64,000 nt of DNA from Massospora cicadina (Eukaryota; Entomophthoromycota; Entomophthoromycetes; Entomophthorales; Entomophthoraceae). How positions within the stretch are numbered: position 1 is the first letter of the stretch; every line of letters starts with the position of its first letter. The stretch spans positions 1 to 64,000 of the forward strand of contig JAKSZP010012263.1 of assembly GCA_022478985.1 (NCBI GenBank), written 5' to 3'. A program made the position numbers and the translations under genes. Positions 35,511 through 47,262 of this stretch are shown here, in pieces. The notes below the pieces were generated by a model. That model saw only the letters and a list, made by a program, of their open reading frames with translations, was not told the origin of the DNA and ran no database searches.

Positions 35511-36121
35511 GATCACGTACAAGCTACACTGTCCATGATCAAGTCTGGAATATCCTTCATTAGTCCTACCAGTTAAAGGTACGCTATACTAAATCTATGC
35601 ATTTCTTGTTTCCTAGGTGACTGACTGCAAGGGGATCGTGATGAGCTTGGATGACTTTGGTTCAGAGAAGGGGAGGAACCCACAACTGTGACCTGAAATG
35701 GATAAGCCCATTGGCCAAAGAATAAAGGGAATGTTTGGAAGTTGGAAGTGACAACTTCTCCAAAAGTTCCATCCCTTCCGCACAAGCTGTTTGTGCTGCT
35801 AAGACCTAAGAAACTAAAGGCGCGTCTGGATTTAGATCTGCAGCCAAAATCATGGGAGGAATAATGGCCAGGGTTTGAGTTTGTGGTATTACCATGAAAC
35901 GATCTGCCTCATCCAATTAAGCTCAAATAAGTGTGGGATTGCAACTCAGAAAATTGGGAAGGACACTCAATGCTAACAGCACAAACTTGTATTTAAAATT
36001 GAAGCTGGATAAGTCACGGTAGGTTCATGCCTGCCAGTGCGCAACTCTGTGGTTTGCGGAAAAATATGAGAGCTTGGTGGTCTGTATGCACAATTAACTC
36101 ATGTTGAGCACCCTGCAAGAG

Positions 36122-36440
36122 TTACCACCAGTGGGTCAAGGCCCATGCCACACCCACCAACTCCTTGTTATAGATGTCCCAGGATTGCTCTGTGGAAGAA
36201 AATTTGTAGGAAAAATAAGCAACTGGGTATTGCAACCCATCATGCTTTTGGAGCAAGACAGCTCCTATTGCGGTGGAAGATGCATCACACACTACAATGT
36301 AGGGTTTGGAGGGATCAAAATGCATAAGGATGGGAGAAGACAAGAACACCTCCTTAATCAAATAAACTACCTGCTGACCTTAAGGCGTCCAATAAAAGGG
36401 AACGTTTTTGCCCGTGAGCAGATCAGTGGTGCAGTTAACT
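36122..36440 (-). pseudogene. El-3 RNase H remnant
   Basis: An open stretch of 79 codons reads PILMHFDPSKPYIVVCDASS, then AIGAVLLQKHDGLQYPVAYFS and SWDIYNKELVGVAWALTHWW. CDASS carries the first catalytic Asp and NKELVGV the catalytic Glu. This is a well-preserved Tf1/sushi-like RNase H, which removes RNA from the RNA:DNA hybrid. It directly follows RT in the polyprotein. Confidence 0.85.
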
Positions 36441-37200
36441 GCGAGAGTGTGGGAGGAAATTTTAAAGAAGTTCATGGTACCCAAGGAGCTTCTTAATTGC
36501 TTTTAAATTATTGGAGTTGGCCACTCGCGCAGGGCATCCAGTTTACTGGGCAGAATGCCGTACAAATCTTTTAAAATGAGATTGCCCAAAAAGGTGACTT
36601 TCTCCCAATGAAATTCGCATTTTGATTGCTTACAAACAAACCAGCCTTATGCATGACATCCACTTATGCCTTCAAGTCTTTTGCATGTTGTTTGGGGGAG
36701 GGAAAGTGTACCAGGATTTCATCAATATATGCGACCGTGCAGGTGAACATGAGATCACCTAGCACACTATCAATCATCATTTGGAATAAATGTGGGCACA
36801 TTTTTCACCTCAAAAAGAATTACTCGAAAATTGGAATATGACTCATCTAGTCTCAAAAGCAGTAAGCCATTCCTGACCTTCAGCTACCCAAATTTTATTA
36901 AAGGCATTAACCAGATCAAGTTTTGAAAACACTTACAACTTCGCAATTACTTGAATGATTGTGTGTTCCAGAGGCAGTGGGTAGGGGTTGTGAACTGTGA
37001 AATTTTTGAGGTCACCATAATCAACAAAGTGACAAGACAGCCATCTGCCTTCTTGGCAAAGACAATGGGAGAGGCAACTGGGGATGTACCCTTAAAAACA
37101 AATCCTTCTTTAGAATGTCATCTAACTATGCTTTGATAAAAGCCTCCTCCGCCATATGCAGGTACTGTGGACAGTTTATATTCATCTCCTCAACATTGTC
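36440..37200 (-). pseudogene. El-3 reverse transcriptase remnant
   Basis: Minus-strand frames match Tf1-type RT. Near 37090-37040 lies SPVASPIVFAKKADGCLVTL, then with a frameshift VDYGDLKNFTVHNPYPLPLE near 37020-36950, and FSKLDLVNAF near 36920. The palm block around 36750-36700 (corresponding to the YLDD region) is present but its aspartates are not clearly legible. At least three frameshifts split the domain. Position between protease and RNase H is as expected. Confidence 0.75.
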
Positions 37201-37559
37201 CAAAATTTCAAATCAAATTTCATATGTGGGGGAAGGCGGTTAGCCTTTTTGGAATCAAAAATGCTCTGGTAGCCCAACACTGCAGAAAAATCTGGCGGAA
37301 GACCTATAGGTTACCTGAGGGTTGTAACAGACCCACAGCTTCAAGCTTTAATGAGAGTGTCCAGAAGTGGGAACTCTCCTTCCACCTGTCCGTTGGAAAA
37401 AGATAGCAGGTTAGATTGAGGGTGGCTTCTCACATGCTGCTGACGCCACCAACCCACACCCAAAATCTTTGAAAACATGAGGTTAGGCATCGCCAAAAAG
37501 CAATTGCAGAAATTAAACTGGTGAACTAAGAAAGGTACTGGACGCCGTACTTTGAAGGA

Positions 37560-37690
37560 TGGCTGAAGGCCAATGAGGCGACCAACAACATTGACCCTAA
37601 GTCCAAGTTTAGGCCAAGCTGCTGGGCCAACTCTAGACTAATGAAGTTATCCGCTGCTTCTATGTCAACCAAGTCCTCATTGGATACCTG
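37560..37690 (-). pseudogene. El-3 aspartic protease remnant
   Basis: A retropepsin-like stretch reads LVDIEAADNFISLELAQQLG. The family pattern here is LVDSGA-NFIS followed by a hydrophobic helix, so the catalytic Asp-Ser-Gly has become Asp-Ile-Glu. The protease would have processed the polyprotein. Sequence between here and the 5' LTR (37700-38233) shows no gag or zinc knuckle that I can recognise. Confidence 0.6.
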
Positions 37691-38233
37691 GTGAGCCTCA
37701 ATGATTATTTTTATTGGTAATTAAAAATATGTTAATAACTATTGTCAGATGTGGTCTATTTTTCTGACAATGAAGATATCGCAACTAATCATGGGGAAGC
37801 AGGTTTCTTTAAATGAGAAAAATTGGCTTGGACAAGGGGTTGGTTCGCTTCCTCCCTAGGCTGGTCTTCTGTCAACTGAAAGGCAGGTGGATAGGAACAA
37901 ACCAAATCGGCCACAGGGGGCGGCGTTGGGCTTTTAACCCATATGGATACTGATTTGATGTCAGGATCAGAAACTGAGGCCAAGTCGGAAAGTCCAATCA
38001 TGGAGTTCCCATTTTGAATACGGACCAAGGGGAAATTAGAGGGCAATAAGGCAATATGGCCATGGAGGAATTTCTCCAAATCCATCCAGGAGCTGCTTAC
38101 AAAATTGGAGATTGGCCAGACAAACAACAGAAGGCAGGCTACCAACTGCATGTTCATATGGTAGATGGTGACCACTGCTACACCCATATCAATGAGGAGG
38201 GCAAAAAGACTGGAAACAATGGAATGTCAATTA

Positions 38234-39634
38234 TGTCAGGAAAGCGACAGATAAATTTTAGACCTGCCTACCAGTCAGGATGCAGAAACACCCAAAAGCG
38301 ATCCAGAATGCCAGAGGTACTGCTGCTAAAATGACGTTTAATTAAGCTGGGAGATAATTAACCAATGAGCTGCTGGGGCGTAAGTGTAAAAAACAACCTG
38401 ACAAGGAAACAGGCTGTTGCTGCCCTGGGCCTATGGGTCTGGGCGTAGGAAATTTTAGGACAAGATTATGTGGTTTGGTTTTCCCCATGAGGAAACTGGG
38501 TATGGCAACAATAGTGAGGGTGCAGATCCTCACCAGGAGTAAGGATAATTTTGTCCATAAATTGTTGAGAGCCTAGTGGCGGATTACATCAGAAACTGGT
38601 GAAGTTCCAAAAAGTTCTTAACATGGTAGGCCAATTGACTGCGGTGGGAACCAAAGTTACTAACATGATTGGGATAGCCCAGTCAATAAGAGGCCCAAGA
38701 TGCCACATTGGAGGTGTCACTGGGATTTGGTAAAAAAAGTTATACTATTAAGATTAAATGTAGCCTGGGGGGTTTTTAATAAAATAAAATATAGAGATTT
38801 GACCAATAACTTACCCATTGTGATACAACTGTTTAAATAGCCAATCAAATGGGGAATAGCTTAGAACGAATGAGATTGAATCCTCGAGAGTCAACCTAAC
38901 CTTGTGAACTATGAGTGAGTGAAACTAATTTACTTAGAACCAACTTCAAGTGTGTCAGCGGCAGTCTTAATCGTTTTTAGATTGTCCACAGGCGCCTTAA
39001 TTGCATATTTGCCATCTGACAATTCAAGCGATGGCGTCTTTCCCAATGGGCAAGGGGAGCCTCCCAAGGCCACCCCCACATAGGGGTAGTATTAAATGAT
39101 TGGGAAAGAATTTGGGGTGCTCAACCTGCCAGCACCCAATTGTTCTGGCGTCCATTTTGACCAGGCAAGATTTCTGAGGAGACTTAAGTGCTGCAGGGGA
39201 GTTTTCAGTGCAAATAATTACTTTTACCAATGGCCCAATGAAACCAGGGAGTTTTTCTGAAGGTTCAGTACTGGACGCTTTATTCACCAAGGGGTACAGG
39301 ACTGTTGGGCTTTGGTGCTGATGGTTTCGTGCTGTCAGCCATTGATGCCAAAGGCTCATCACTGTTGGCCAAATTTTTCCCCTTCTCCCTGTGTGGATGC
39401 CAATTATCTGCCAACTTGTCACAAATTTCCTTAATTCAACATATTAATTCCTTAGATGTTAGCGCCAGGATAGGGGGCGTAATACTTAAAGGATAAGCCA
39501 TGACCCACCGCTCGTCCAACACATGGGCGAGGTCGCCCTGGAAGACTAGGACAGCTATCCTTTTCAGATCTCTTTTGCACAGAGAAGGGAACGCCACCCA
39601 ATCCAAGAATAGGGGGCGCTCCCCCAGACTTACA
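38234..39634 (-). repeat. El-3 5' LTR
   Basis: This 1,401-bp partner of 32897-34299 begins TGTCAGG and ends CTTACA in plus-strand reading; on the minus strand it is TGTAAGTC...CCTGACA. The adjacent interior (38233 leftwards) shows no obvious tRNA-primer complement. Confidence 0.85.
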
Positions 39635-40376
39635 AAATGGCACTGCAGGCCTCTATGCACTCAATCCATAGGGGCCTACTCCACGCACCCCTTCAGTTTG
39701 AGAAAATTCTATTAAATGCCTCGGCTATAGCTCTGGGTAACCCTATCTATAAGTTACTGCTGAGCACCAATTTATCTGAGAATACAATGTCATCATTAAT
39801 TACTCTTAAGGATTTCTATCCTTGCTTATTACCCACTTTCCTTATATGATTTAGCAAGAATGGAAAATAGTGTATAAAGGCTTGACCTGCTTGTTGTAAG
39901 CTCAAAAATGGAATGATTGGCTCAACTTTACGTTCAAGGTTTACAAATTAAATTAAATCTGCCTAGTGGGTGTATGAAGGTATGACTTTATAGTCAACTA
40001 AGCCCAAGGTAATCCTCTGGGGTTTGGAGATTATAGTGGGCACCCAGATCCATTTAAATATACCACCTGGGAGCCTTTTGGAATCCATGGACTAAAATAT
40101 ATCCAAAAAAGAAGTCTTAACCTGCCTGGGTATCTTTGACCCTGAACATGCTGGTTGCATCTCCATATTGCTGGATAACCTGACTCTAAAGGTCCGTACC
40201 ATTGGCTTAAGTACTCCAATCTCCTACTACGCTTTGTACCAGTTGATAATATAAACTGTGTCCATGGGTTTGCAAGCCTCTATGACTCTTGGTTAGAAGA
40301 GCCTCCAAATGTATCTTTAGCCACCACCTCCATAAGGAAAGAGCTTACCCAAGAACAGAGGAAGAAGGTTGATGAG
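39635..40376 (+). other. Retroelement-like debris between El-3 and El-2
   Basis: This is probably the continuation of fragment H after El-3. Plus-strand frames contain LGIFDPEHAGCISILLDNL near 40130-40190 and LEEPPNVSLATTSIRKELTQ near 40300-40350, which look coding but match no domain I can name. No LTR or target duplication links it securely to the left side. Confidence 0.35.
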
Positions 40377-40844
40377 TGTTAATTCTTGGCATAAAGGCTT
40401 GATTCCGCCAAGTCAGTTTATACAGGGTATTAGCCACTGAGCAACCAAATCGGATGATATGAAGATCGCCAACTCTAATAAAACTCAATAAATGATATAT
40501 GGAGCAATTGCCACTATTGACTTTTATTAATCTTCTAATAATTGCAGACTTATCTGAAACAACCTACTAACTGAAAAAGACCTCCTCCTAAAGCCTTCGT
40601 TAAACTCTTTAAATCTTGGTTCCCAAGCTGGATGCATCCTTGGCTTAATAGTCTCCTATAACTTTTTTTAAAAGTTCTCATATATCTCAAAATCTCAGCA
40701 TAATTTCCCACAATTTGCCAAATGGTTGACACTTTAATTGATTACTTTCATATACCTTTTCCATCAATCTCGAAACTAGTCTCAATTCCCACTCCAATCT
40801 GCCGGTTTGAGTAGCAATCATCCAGTCATATCAACTTCGCAACA
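40377..40844 (-). repeat. El-2 3' LTR
   Basis: This 468-bp block aligns with 46065-46532; landmarks are tgttaattct, cttgattcc, cagggtat, gcaaccaaa, attgcagacttatctg, cagctggatgcatcct and catccagtcatat. Confidence 0.9.
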
Positions 40845-40860
40845 TTACCCCCCTTTTACT
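40845..40860 (-). other. El-2 polypurine tract
   Basis: On the minus strand AGTAAAAGGGGGGTAA lies immediately upstream of the 3' LTR (TGTTGCGA). Such tracts prime plus-strand DNA synthesis. Confidence 0.8.
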
Positions 40861-41350
40861 GGACAATATGCTTTTATGCTTATATGCGCGAAGGAGCTTT
40901 GCATGAACTCAGTTGATAATCCGACCCCAGCAGGTTCCTTAATGGTGTAAACGCCCATGCCAGTCTTCTCAGTTATCTCAAATGGGCCAGCCTAGATGTT
41001 AGAGAACTTTTTCCGCCCCAAATCCGTGCTGGTCATGGAATAAGACATGGTCTACTACAGTGAACAGCTAATGTCCACTCCATCTTTTCTGATCAGCTGC
41101 CTGTCTGAAAATCTTATTGGCCAAACTGGTGGAGTAAGCTTTCATTTGTAGCTTGATCAGCATTTCCATAATAGTCCTCAAATTCGCTGAGGGTTTACAC
41201 CACCAGTGTCCTCTAAACATGAGTAAAGCAAGGCAGGAAGAGCCATATTTAGACCATACAACAGTTGAAAGGTCCCTTATCAGTGGACAAATGATAGCTG
41301 ATATTATATGCAAACACAGCTGTAGGTAGGAGGGGACTTCATTTGGAAGG

Positions 41351-41938
41351 TCAATCCTTTACCAATTTATGGAGTATGTTCACTAAGGTTCCGTTGACCC
41401 GTTCCACCATTACATTTGATTCCAGATGATAGGGTGAGGTCAAAACCCCACATATCTCCATCAACTCGTTCAACTTGGGCAGGATGTGCAAAGTGAAATT
41501 GGCTTTGTTGTCCATTAGAATGAACTGTGGGCAGCCATGTCGCTGTATAACACACTCTATAATAAACTTGGCAGTAGTGACCGCTCCCAAGTTGTTAATG
41601 GCCCTGGCCTCCACCCATCTGGTCAAATGATCAATGGCGACGATTATATACTTGGATCAATTGGCGCTAGTTGGCAGAGGTCCCACTACATCAAGGGAAA
41701 TGGTGTGCCAGGTGAACTGGGGCTTAACCAGCTGGTATGTGATTTTCTTGTGGAATGGCTTTTCCACTTGACGCTGATGGCAACAACTTATCATTTTCAA
41801 TACATCATGATGCGTGCTCTCCCAGTAGTAATGGGGTTTCAAAAACTCCGACGTTTTCCGCAATCCTCCATGTCCTACAGCCCAATGAGCATCCATAATA
41901 ATCGTGAGTCTAGAAGGTTTAGGGAAACTCAGCGTCAA
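41351..41938 (-). pseudogene. El-2 integrase remnant
   Basis: The N-terminal HHCC region is at 41938-41780: AHWAVGHGGLRKTSEFLKPH and MISCCHQRQVEKPF, in which the CX2C pair has decayed to CC. The core follows: WHTISLDVVGPLPTS holds the first catalytic Asp, ILMDNKANF the second and VERVNGTLVN the Glu, all still recognisable although a stop/frameshift lies near 41657. The GPY/F-like C-terminus extends towards 40970. This enzyme would integrate the cDNA. It is the best-preserved integrase in the window. Confidence 0.85.
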
Positions 41939-41940
41939 GT

Positions 41941-42640
41941 CTACAATCTGCTTATATAGTTCCCCTCCCGTAGATGAGTATCCTGCCTGAGCCCATCTAA
42001 TACCTTGATCACCTGCAGCACCTCGTCATGGTATTTTTTAACCAACGTCTTCTCATACATAACGTTGGCTAAATCCGCTGTGATAGCAACCATTGGCAGT
42101 CGGGAAAGACAATCTGCATTTTGAAGTTTTGCTCCATGATGGTGTATAATCTCAAAATTGTACACCTGGAGCTTTAGTGCCCAACGTGCAAGCCATCCTT
42201 CCAGTTCACGCAGATTCTGCAGCCAGCGAAAGGAAGCGTGATCCGTTACTACTTGGAATTTTACCCCATGTAGATATACCCAAAAATGTTTGTATATGTA
42301 AATCACCATCAAACGGCCCCACTCAGTCTTGGTGTAGTTTCGTTTTTGACAGTTCAAGCTTTGACTGCAAAATGCAACAGGAACTCCATGCTGTCATCGT
42401 CCTTCTGGGATAATACTGCCCCTATAGCGGAGAGGGATGCATCCATTTTTACTATGAATTGTTTTTCAAAGTTGGTATATTGCAAAATGGGTGCGCTTGC
42501 TAACGCGGTTCATAACACATCAAAAGTGTTTTGGCATTGTTCCATACAGTTGAAAGAGGCATTTTTATTTAACAACTCGAAAAGTGGTGCCCTGATGAAA
42601 CTGAAGTTGGGAATGAACTGTCAGTAGTACCCAAACATCC
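41941..42640 (-). pseudogene. El-2 RNase H remnant and linker
   Basis: RNase H follows RT. At 42357-42060 the frame reads QKRNYTKTEWGRLMVIYIY, then FQVVTDHASFRWLQNL and AKLQNADCLSRLP. TDHASFRWL and ADCLSR are hallmark blocks of Ty3/gypsy RNase H. The sequence from 42640 to 42360 holds the N-terminal half in broken frames. The open frame continues into the linker before integrase. Confidence 0.85.
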
Positions 42641-42669
42641 CCAAAAACACTTTACTATCCCATCTATTA

Positions 42670-43320
42670 CCTGGCTGAGTCATCTTGCTTATCAATTCCT
42701 CTTTTGCCTGCTGCAGTTTAAGACCTTTTGAATCCACTATGAACCCGATGTATTCTAATCAATCTTTAAAAAATGGCACTTTCAAGGCTTGATTATGATA
42801 TTAGCATTAGCAAGGCGATGGAACACTTGTTCCAAGTGTGCAAGGTGCTCTGTAAACGTCCACAAGAACACATTGATATTGGTTAGGTAAACTAAGATGC
42901 AGGAGAGCTTCAAGTCACCTAAGATTGTATTGATGGCACTCTGGAATGTAGCCGGGGCGTTGCACAAACCTTGTGGCACGCAGGTTGGCTGGAATAACCC
43001 CTTGAAGTGATGATAGTGCATTTCTCCTGTTCCGCTTATAGCAAATCAATCTGCCAGTACCCCAAGATCAGATCAATGGTGGAAAAATGATTTGCCCCAC
43101 CCAATTGGTCTAACACGTTGTCAATACATGGAAGAGGGTAGGAATCCTTTTTTATTACACTTTTGAGCTTACAATAGTCAGTAACAACCCAATTTGTGCC
43201 ATCTTTTTTCTTTACAATGAGCTTCGGCAACGCCCACGGACTGTTTGATGGCTCTAGCATCCCTTGTACGATAAGTTTATCTACCTCATTGGAGACAACC
43301 TCTTTTGCCGCCTTTGATCC
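42670..43320 (-). pseudogene. El-2 reverse transcriptase remnant
   Basis: The RT reads NSPWALPKLIVKKKDGTNWV, DYCKLKSVIKKDSYPLPCID, then HFSTIDLILGYWQIDL at 43260-43036. After a frameshift, VPQGLCNAPATFQSAIN and LGDLKLSCILVYL follow at 43021-42782. The active-site box is YLTN instead of YLDD, so both catalytic aspartates are lost. Block order and spacing are those of Ty3/gypsy RT. At least two frameshifts and several stops are present. Confidence 0.9.
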
Positions 43321-43889
43321 TCTAATAGGCCGCGATCAAATGGGAGGGTGATCCCTGTATCTATCTGATGTACCAACCCTTGAGTGCACCCCAAGTCATG
43401 ATTGTTATTTGCGAAAATATACCAATAATTACCAAATAATGCCATAGCCTTATCTTGCTGTTCCGCTAATAATCCAGTTAGTGCTTCCCGCAGAACCATG
43501 TTCAGTACACTGAACAATGAGCTTGCCAGTAGTCTGAAATCCTCCCATGAGCTGAAATCATGAATACAATGAACTTCCCCAATAGGGATGAAGTGTAGGT
43601 AAACCACAACTTGGTGCCGCCTGATTGTTATTGTCTCCTTCTGTAGGTTTGCTAGCAGCACCTTCACCTCCCCATTTCCAGGAAACAATAACCCTGGAGC
43701 CACATGTGGTTCAAGCCGCGAGTGCCAATGAGGCGCCAGGATTTCTCCATAAAGCCCCTTAGGGAGTTTGTTTTTGAGCTAGTCCCTATTATGCCCTGGT
43801 GTCCAGATGGTAAGCTTAAAGGGCGCGTTGCTCAAAGCGGGATTCCCTTATACTCATATATCTGGTTGGGTGGATCTTGGTCTGCCAAC

Positions 43890-44300
43890 TCAGTCACTAG
43901 TAGCGAACAGGGATTACTATGTCACTATAAGCTAGATTGATCTGACCAGAGTGGACTGGATCCATTGGGATTCCATCAGAGGAAAAATGTACTGGAATTT
44001 GTTGATTAAATATGGTAAGGGTTTCCTCCGCCATATCTATCAGAACGCCAAATTTCCTCATGAAAGCCGCGCCAATCAGCATATTGTAGTGGTTATTTGG
44101 CAAAACTACCGCTGGAGCAGAAACCTGGACTGACCCAAATTTTAGAGGCAACGTACTATATGCTCCTTACGACACAGTGCTGTGAGTTCCCACTGTCCCA
44201 TATACTACATGATGGTCCACATCCGCTTTCAACATAAGTTTAGCCACCAATCAAATGGAGACTATGTATACAGGTGCTCCCGTGTCTATTATAGCGTGGA
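43890..44300 (-). pseudogene. El-2 aspartic protease remnant
   Basis: At 44151-43897 the frame reads LPLKFGSVQVSAPAVVLPNN followed by YNMLIGAAFMRKFGVLID, the flap-to-C-terminal part of a retropepsin (the LIG--F block is typical). The upstream catalytic DTGAP-like stretch lies near 44290-44270 and is partly legible (AIIDTGAPVYI, in another frame). It sits between gag and RT. It would cleave the Gag-Pol polyprotein. Confidence 0.75.
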
Positions 44301-44740
44301 TTTTTGTGTTTTGAACAAATATGTCGCATTAAGTATATTCTGAGTAAGAAGAATCATTGGTGTGTATTGCTTGTATGTTCAAGGGCTTTGTGCTACTCAA
44401 AAAAGAAGAAATGCCTTGCTGACTTGAGGATACTCACTAGCGATTTTCTCCACCAGAATGGCTATGGTAACCCCTACCAAAGGAATGACGTTCATTGAGG
44501 GATCCGGTTTGCTAATGCCAGTCTGTTCCAGGATCTTCCATGCATATGGCTTCTGCACATCCTGGCAAAACTTGACCTGATGGGGTGAGCCTTTACTCAT
44601 GGAAGTGGAAGCAGGGGTATCCAATGAAAGCTGCTGGTATCACACATCATCCGATTGAGGGTTAAGTTTCAACCCAAAAGATGTTTGGGGATTGTTGGGG
44701 ACAAGCGATATGGACTTAGTGGAGTTAGAGTGTCCCAACT

Positions 44741-45789
44741 CTAATCCACTCGAGCTTTTCCCTGCTTGATTATCCTAGTTGGCATTGCATACACATGTGG
44801 TTGACTAGGAAAATTGGCTGCATAATGCCCTCTTTGTCCACACTGGAAGCAAGTGTTCATAAAAGGTGCGTGTCTATAGTTTGGGGTGGAAGACCCAGGC
44901 CAATAATTGCCAGTAAGGTAAGGTTGCGGACAAACTGTGGAAGCGTACCTGGGCTGGAAAGGGTATATTGACTCATGTGAGGGATGACTACATTCCAGCT
45001 GCTGATAACCTAATTGCTGCGACCCATATCCTGAAAGGGTTGGAGCAGGAGCAACAGCAATTTCTAGGGCTACTTTGGTGGTACTGTTCATGGTGAAGAG
45101 CTGCCATAAGGCGTTCACAATCCAAATAAGTCCAGTATCCCCATCCAACACATGGGACATAGCGTTATATAGTTCCCAATATGATTTGACAGCTGCGGTA
45201 ATTGCTATACTTAAATATTAAGTGGTTAAGAGGTTTCCAAGAAGAACGTGTGCTTCCGCTGAAAACTGCTCAGCAAATTCTGACAGAGTTTTGTTTTGGT
45301 CAAACTGTGTAGTCATACAGTTTGCTTTTTGTTGACACATCTTGGTAGCGCCCCTAAACAGTCAGATGATAATCGCTTTTACTTGTGTATAAGATACCAA
45401 GCTATTAGGAATATAGCAGGTCATCTGATCAGCGCTTTCCACATCTAAAGCAGACAGCAACAATTTCACTTTTCGTTGATCTGTAGCTCCTTCCACAGCG
45501 AATTTGAACCGCTTAAAGTAACTGTGTAGGAACCCATCACAACTGAAAGGAGGTAATTTCTCAATATGAACGAATTCTCTTTGCTCTGGATTCCTGCTGC
45601 AAAGGGCAGGCAAACTGTTATCAGAGTGACTATGGGAACCATTCCTTGATACGTTATCACACAGCCAGCTGGATGGACTTGAATTTGGCAAAAGGAATCA
45701 GGAGAGGTGTTGTCACATAGGGGGTTCATCCTACCGCCCGATGGATATTCATTTGTTGATCCATAACATTCTTTCCCTCGAGTTTCCAC
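44741..45789 (-). pseudogene. El-2 gag remnant
   Basis: Gag frames run from near 45789 to 44741. The middle part (45691-45362) reads REFVHIEKLPPFSCDG, then LHSYFKRFKFAVEGATDQRK, a capsid-like region of Ty3/gypsy gag. The zinc knuckle near 44850-44805 is CFQCGQRGHYAANF: spacing is CX2CX4HX4, but the last Cys is Phe. A C-terminal basic stretch follows. Several frameshifts. It lies directly inside the 5' LTR and primer site. Confidence 0.8.
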
Positions 45790-46042
45790 TAACTACCTCA
45801 TTCCCCCCAGGTCCAGTATGTTCCACAAATTGTTTGCTGATCAACTGTTGCAGCGTTTCATATTGTTGTTGCAATTTCTGGTGGACTCCCCTTTCTTTGA
45901 TCAGTTGCTTTTCCACAGCTTGTATTCATGAAAGAACTTCTTTGATTATATACTGCAAGAAGGGTTGCTGTTGGAATGGAGGAGGAATTCTCATTGTAGA
46001 GTAATAGACTTTCTGGTTAATTTCAACTGTAGTTGCTTAGTG

Positions 46043-46064
46043 GGCCCCCTGTAGTAAGCACCAC
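46043..46064 (-). other. El-2 primer-binding site
   Basis: Next to the 5' LTR the minus strand reads gTGGTGCTTACTACAGGGGG, so it would pair with a tRNA 3' end CCCCTGTAGTAAGCACCA. The terminal CCA complement directly after the LTR makes a tRNA primer likely; which tRNA was not identified. The same core occurs at 30544, 62320 and, diverged, 51394. Confidence 0.75.
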
Positions 46065-46532
46065 TGTTAATTCTCGGCGTTTGTGGCTTGATTCCACTGA
46101 GTTGGTCTTTCACAGGGTATGAGCCACTGTGCAACCAAAGCAGATGATATGAGGATCACTGACTTATAATAAAACTTTTAATAAAATAAAAATGGAGCTA
46201 TCACCCCTTATTATGACTTTTATTTTACTATAAATTGCAGACTTATCTGCGCGCTTCTCTTCTTGTAAAAACCTCCCCCCTTGTATCTTCCATCAGACTC
46301 TTTATACCTCGGTTCCTCAGCTGGATGCATCCTCAGCTTGGTACTCTTCTATTCTGCTTTCCTTTTTGACTTACTCTTATTTGTATCGAATCTCGGCATA
46401 AATCCTCTCAATTCGCCAAATTCCACGTTTCAATGCGCTTAAATTACCAGCACTGGTTCGATTCCAGCAGATTCCATACATTCCGCCATATTGACTTAGG
46501 GCTTGTCATCCAGTCATATTGGAATCGCAATA
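46065..46532 (-). repeat. El-2 5' LTR
   Basis: This 468-bp partner of the 3' LTR has the same length as 40377-40844. Its outer terminus reads TA where the other has CA, consistent with one transition. Confidence 0.9.
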
Positions 46533-47255
46533 AAATCCATGCTGAAAATGGTTAAGTATTTGAGTATGGCATAGTGGGCTCCTATACAATAATTTAAGGT
46601 ATTTTAATTTGCAATAAGCATAATGATCTCAAGGTAATTTCTGACTTTACCACACATAAATCACTTCTAATGTTACAGAAAGTCCAACACCATTATAGCC
46701 CAGATTCCCAACAATTACTTCCCTCAGAACTAAAATTTTCTTATCAAAACATAGACTCGCAATCATGCTCTTTGATCAATATTTAAAACCTCGTTTAGAT
46801 CAGAAATTTTACCTTGGAACCTACATTAGTCAAACTTAACTATATTGATTATTACTTGACCTAATTATCACTTAAACTGGTGGCAATTAAGTCCAACCTG
46901 ATCTCAACATTTAAGCTTTTGCACTAGTTCCCTCTTTATAATCAGGAACTAATGTATTTCATTCAAGCGTTTGAAATAGAATAAATCTTAATATAATTAT
47001 TAAGTAACATTACTAAAAACAAGCTATGATGTTCCCGCTCTATTGTAATAGCTTTTGTCAAGAACCATTTATTCATAGAAACAAATATACTGGTAAAGTA
47101 GTTCATGTGTTGATGCACAATTCCTTGTGATTTCCTGTAGTAAATCTTTTAGCACTAGTGGTGCCCAACCCACAAGGGGTAACGTCACGCATCTTTATCT
47201 GCTAATGAGCAAAAAAGGGATTATCACAAATTAAAAAATCCCAATATGGCACTTC
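46533..47255. other. AT-rich sequence without a gene
   Basis: Nothing coding is recognised. At about 47157-47180 the plus strand reads tagtggtgcccaacccacaagggg, which looks like a primer-binding site (tggtgcccaac is a common start), but no LTR end could be fixed to its left. Confidence 0.35.
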
Positions 47256-47262
47256 AGCTAAC

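Larger units (their letters stand above)
32897..39634 (-). mobile_element. Ty3/gypsy LTR retrotransposon El-3 with 1.4-kb LTRs (dead)
   Basis: This 6.7-kb minus-strand element has two long LTRs (1,403 and 1,401 bp) and pol between them in the order protease, RT, RNase H, integrase (right to left). RT and RNase H resemble Tf1/sushi-type elements. A purine tract, AGGAAAAGAGAATGGAA on the minus strand, ends directly at the 3' LTR near 34300. Only ~0.5 kb lies between the 5' LTR and protease, too little for a normal gag, so an internal deletion is likely. No target duplication was found. It interrupts fragment H. Confidence 0.85.
40377..46532 (-). mobile_element. Ty3/gypsy LTR retrotransposon El-2 (complete layout, dead)
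   Basis: This 6,156-bp minus-strand element has two 468-bp LTRs, a primer-binding site, gag with zinc knuckle, protease, RT, RNase H, integrase and a polypurine tract in canonical Ty3/gypsy order. On the minus strand the LTRs start TGTTGCGA (5' copy: TATTGCGA) and end AATTAACA. The RT active site is destroyed and frames are broken throughout. The LTRs differ at very many positions by eye, so insertion is old. No matching target duplication was found. Fragments I and J belong to the same family. Confidence 0.9.

Noticed and set aside
32897..39634. A target duplication for El-3
   Set aside because: aaatg occurs on both sides but not at the LTR end on the left (it lies about 6 bp away), so I do not count it.
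40377..46532. A target duplication for El-2
   Set aside because: Flanks are atgag and aaatc; no 4-6 bp match at the LTR ends. It may have been lost by recombination or mutation.
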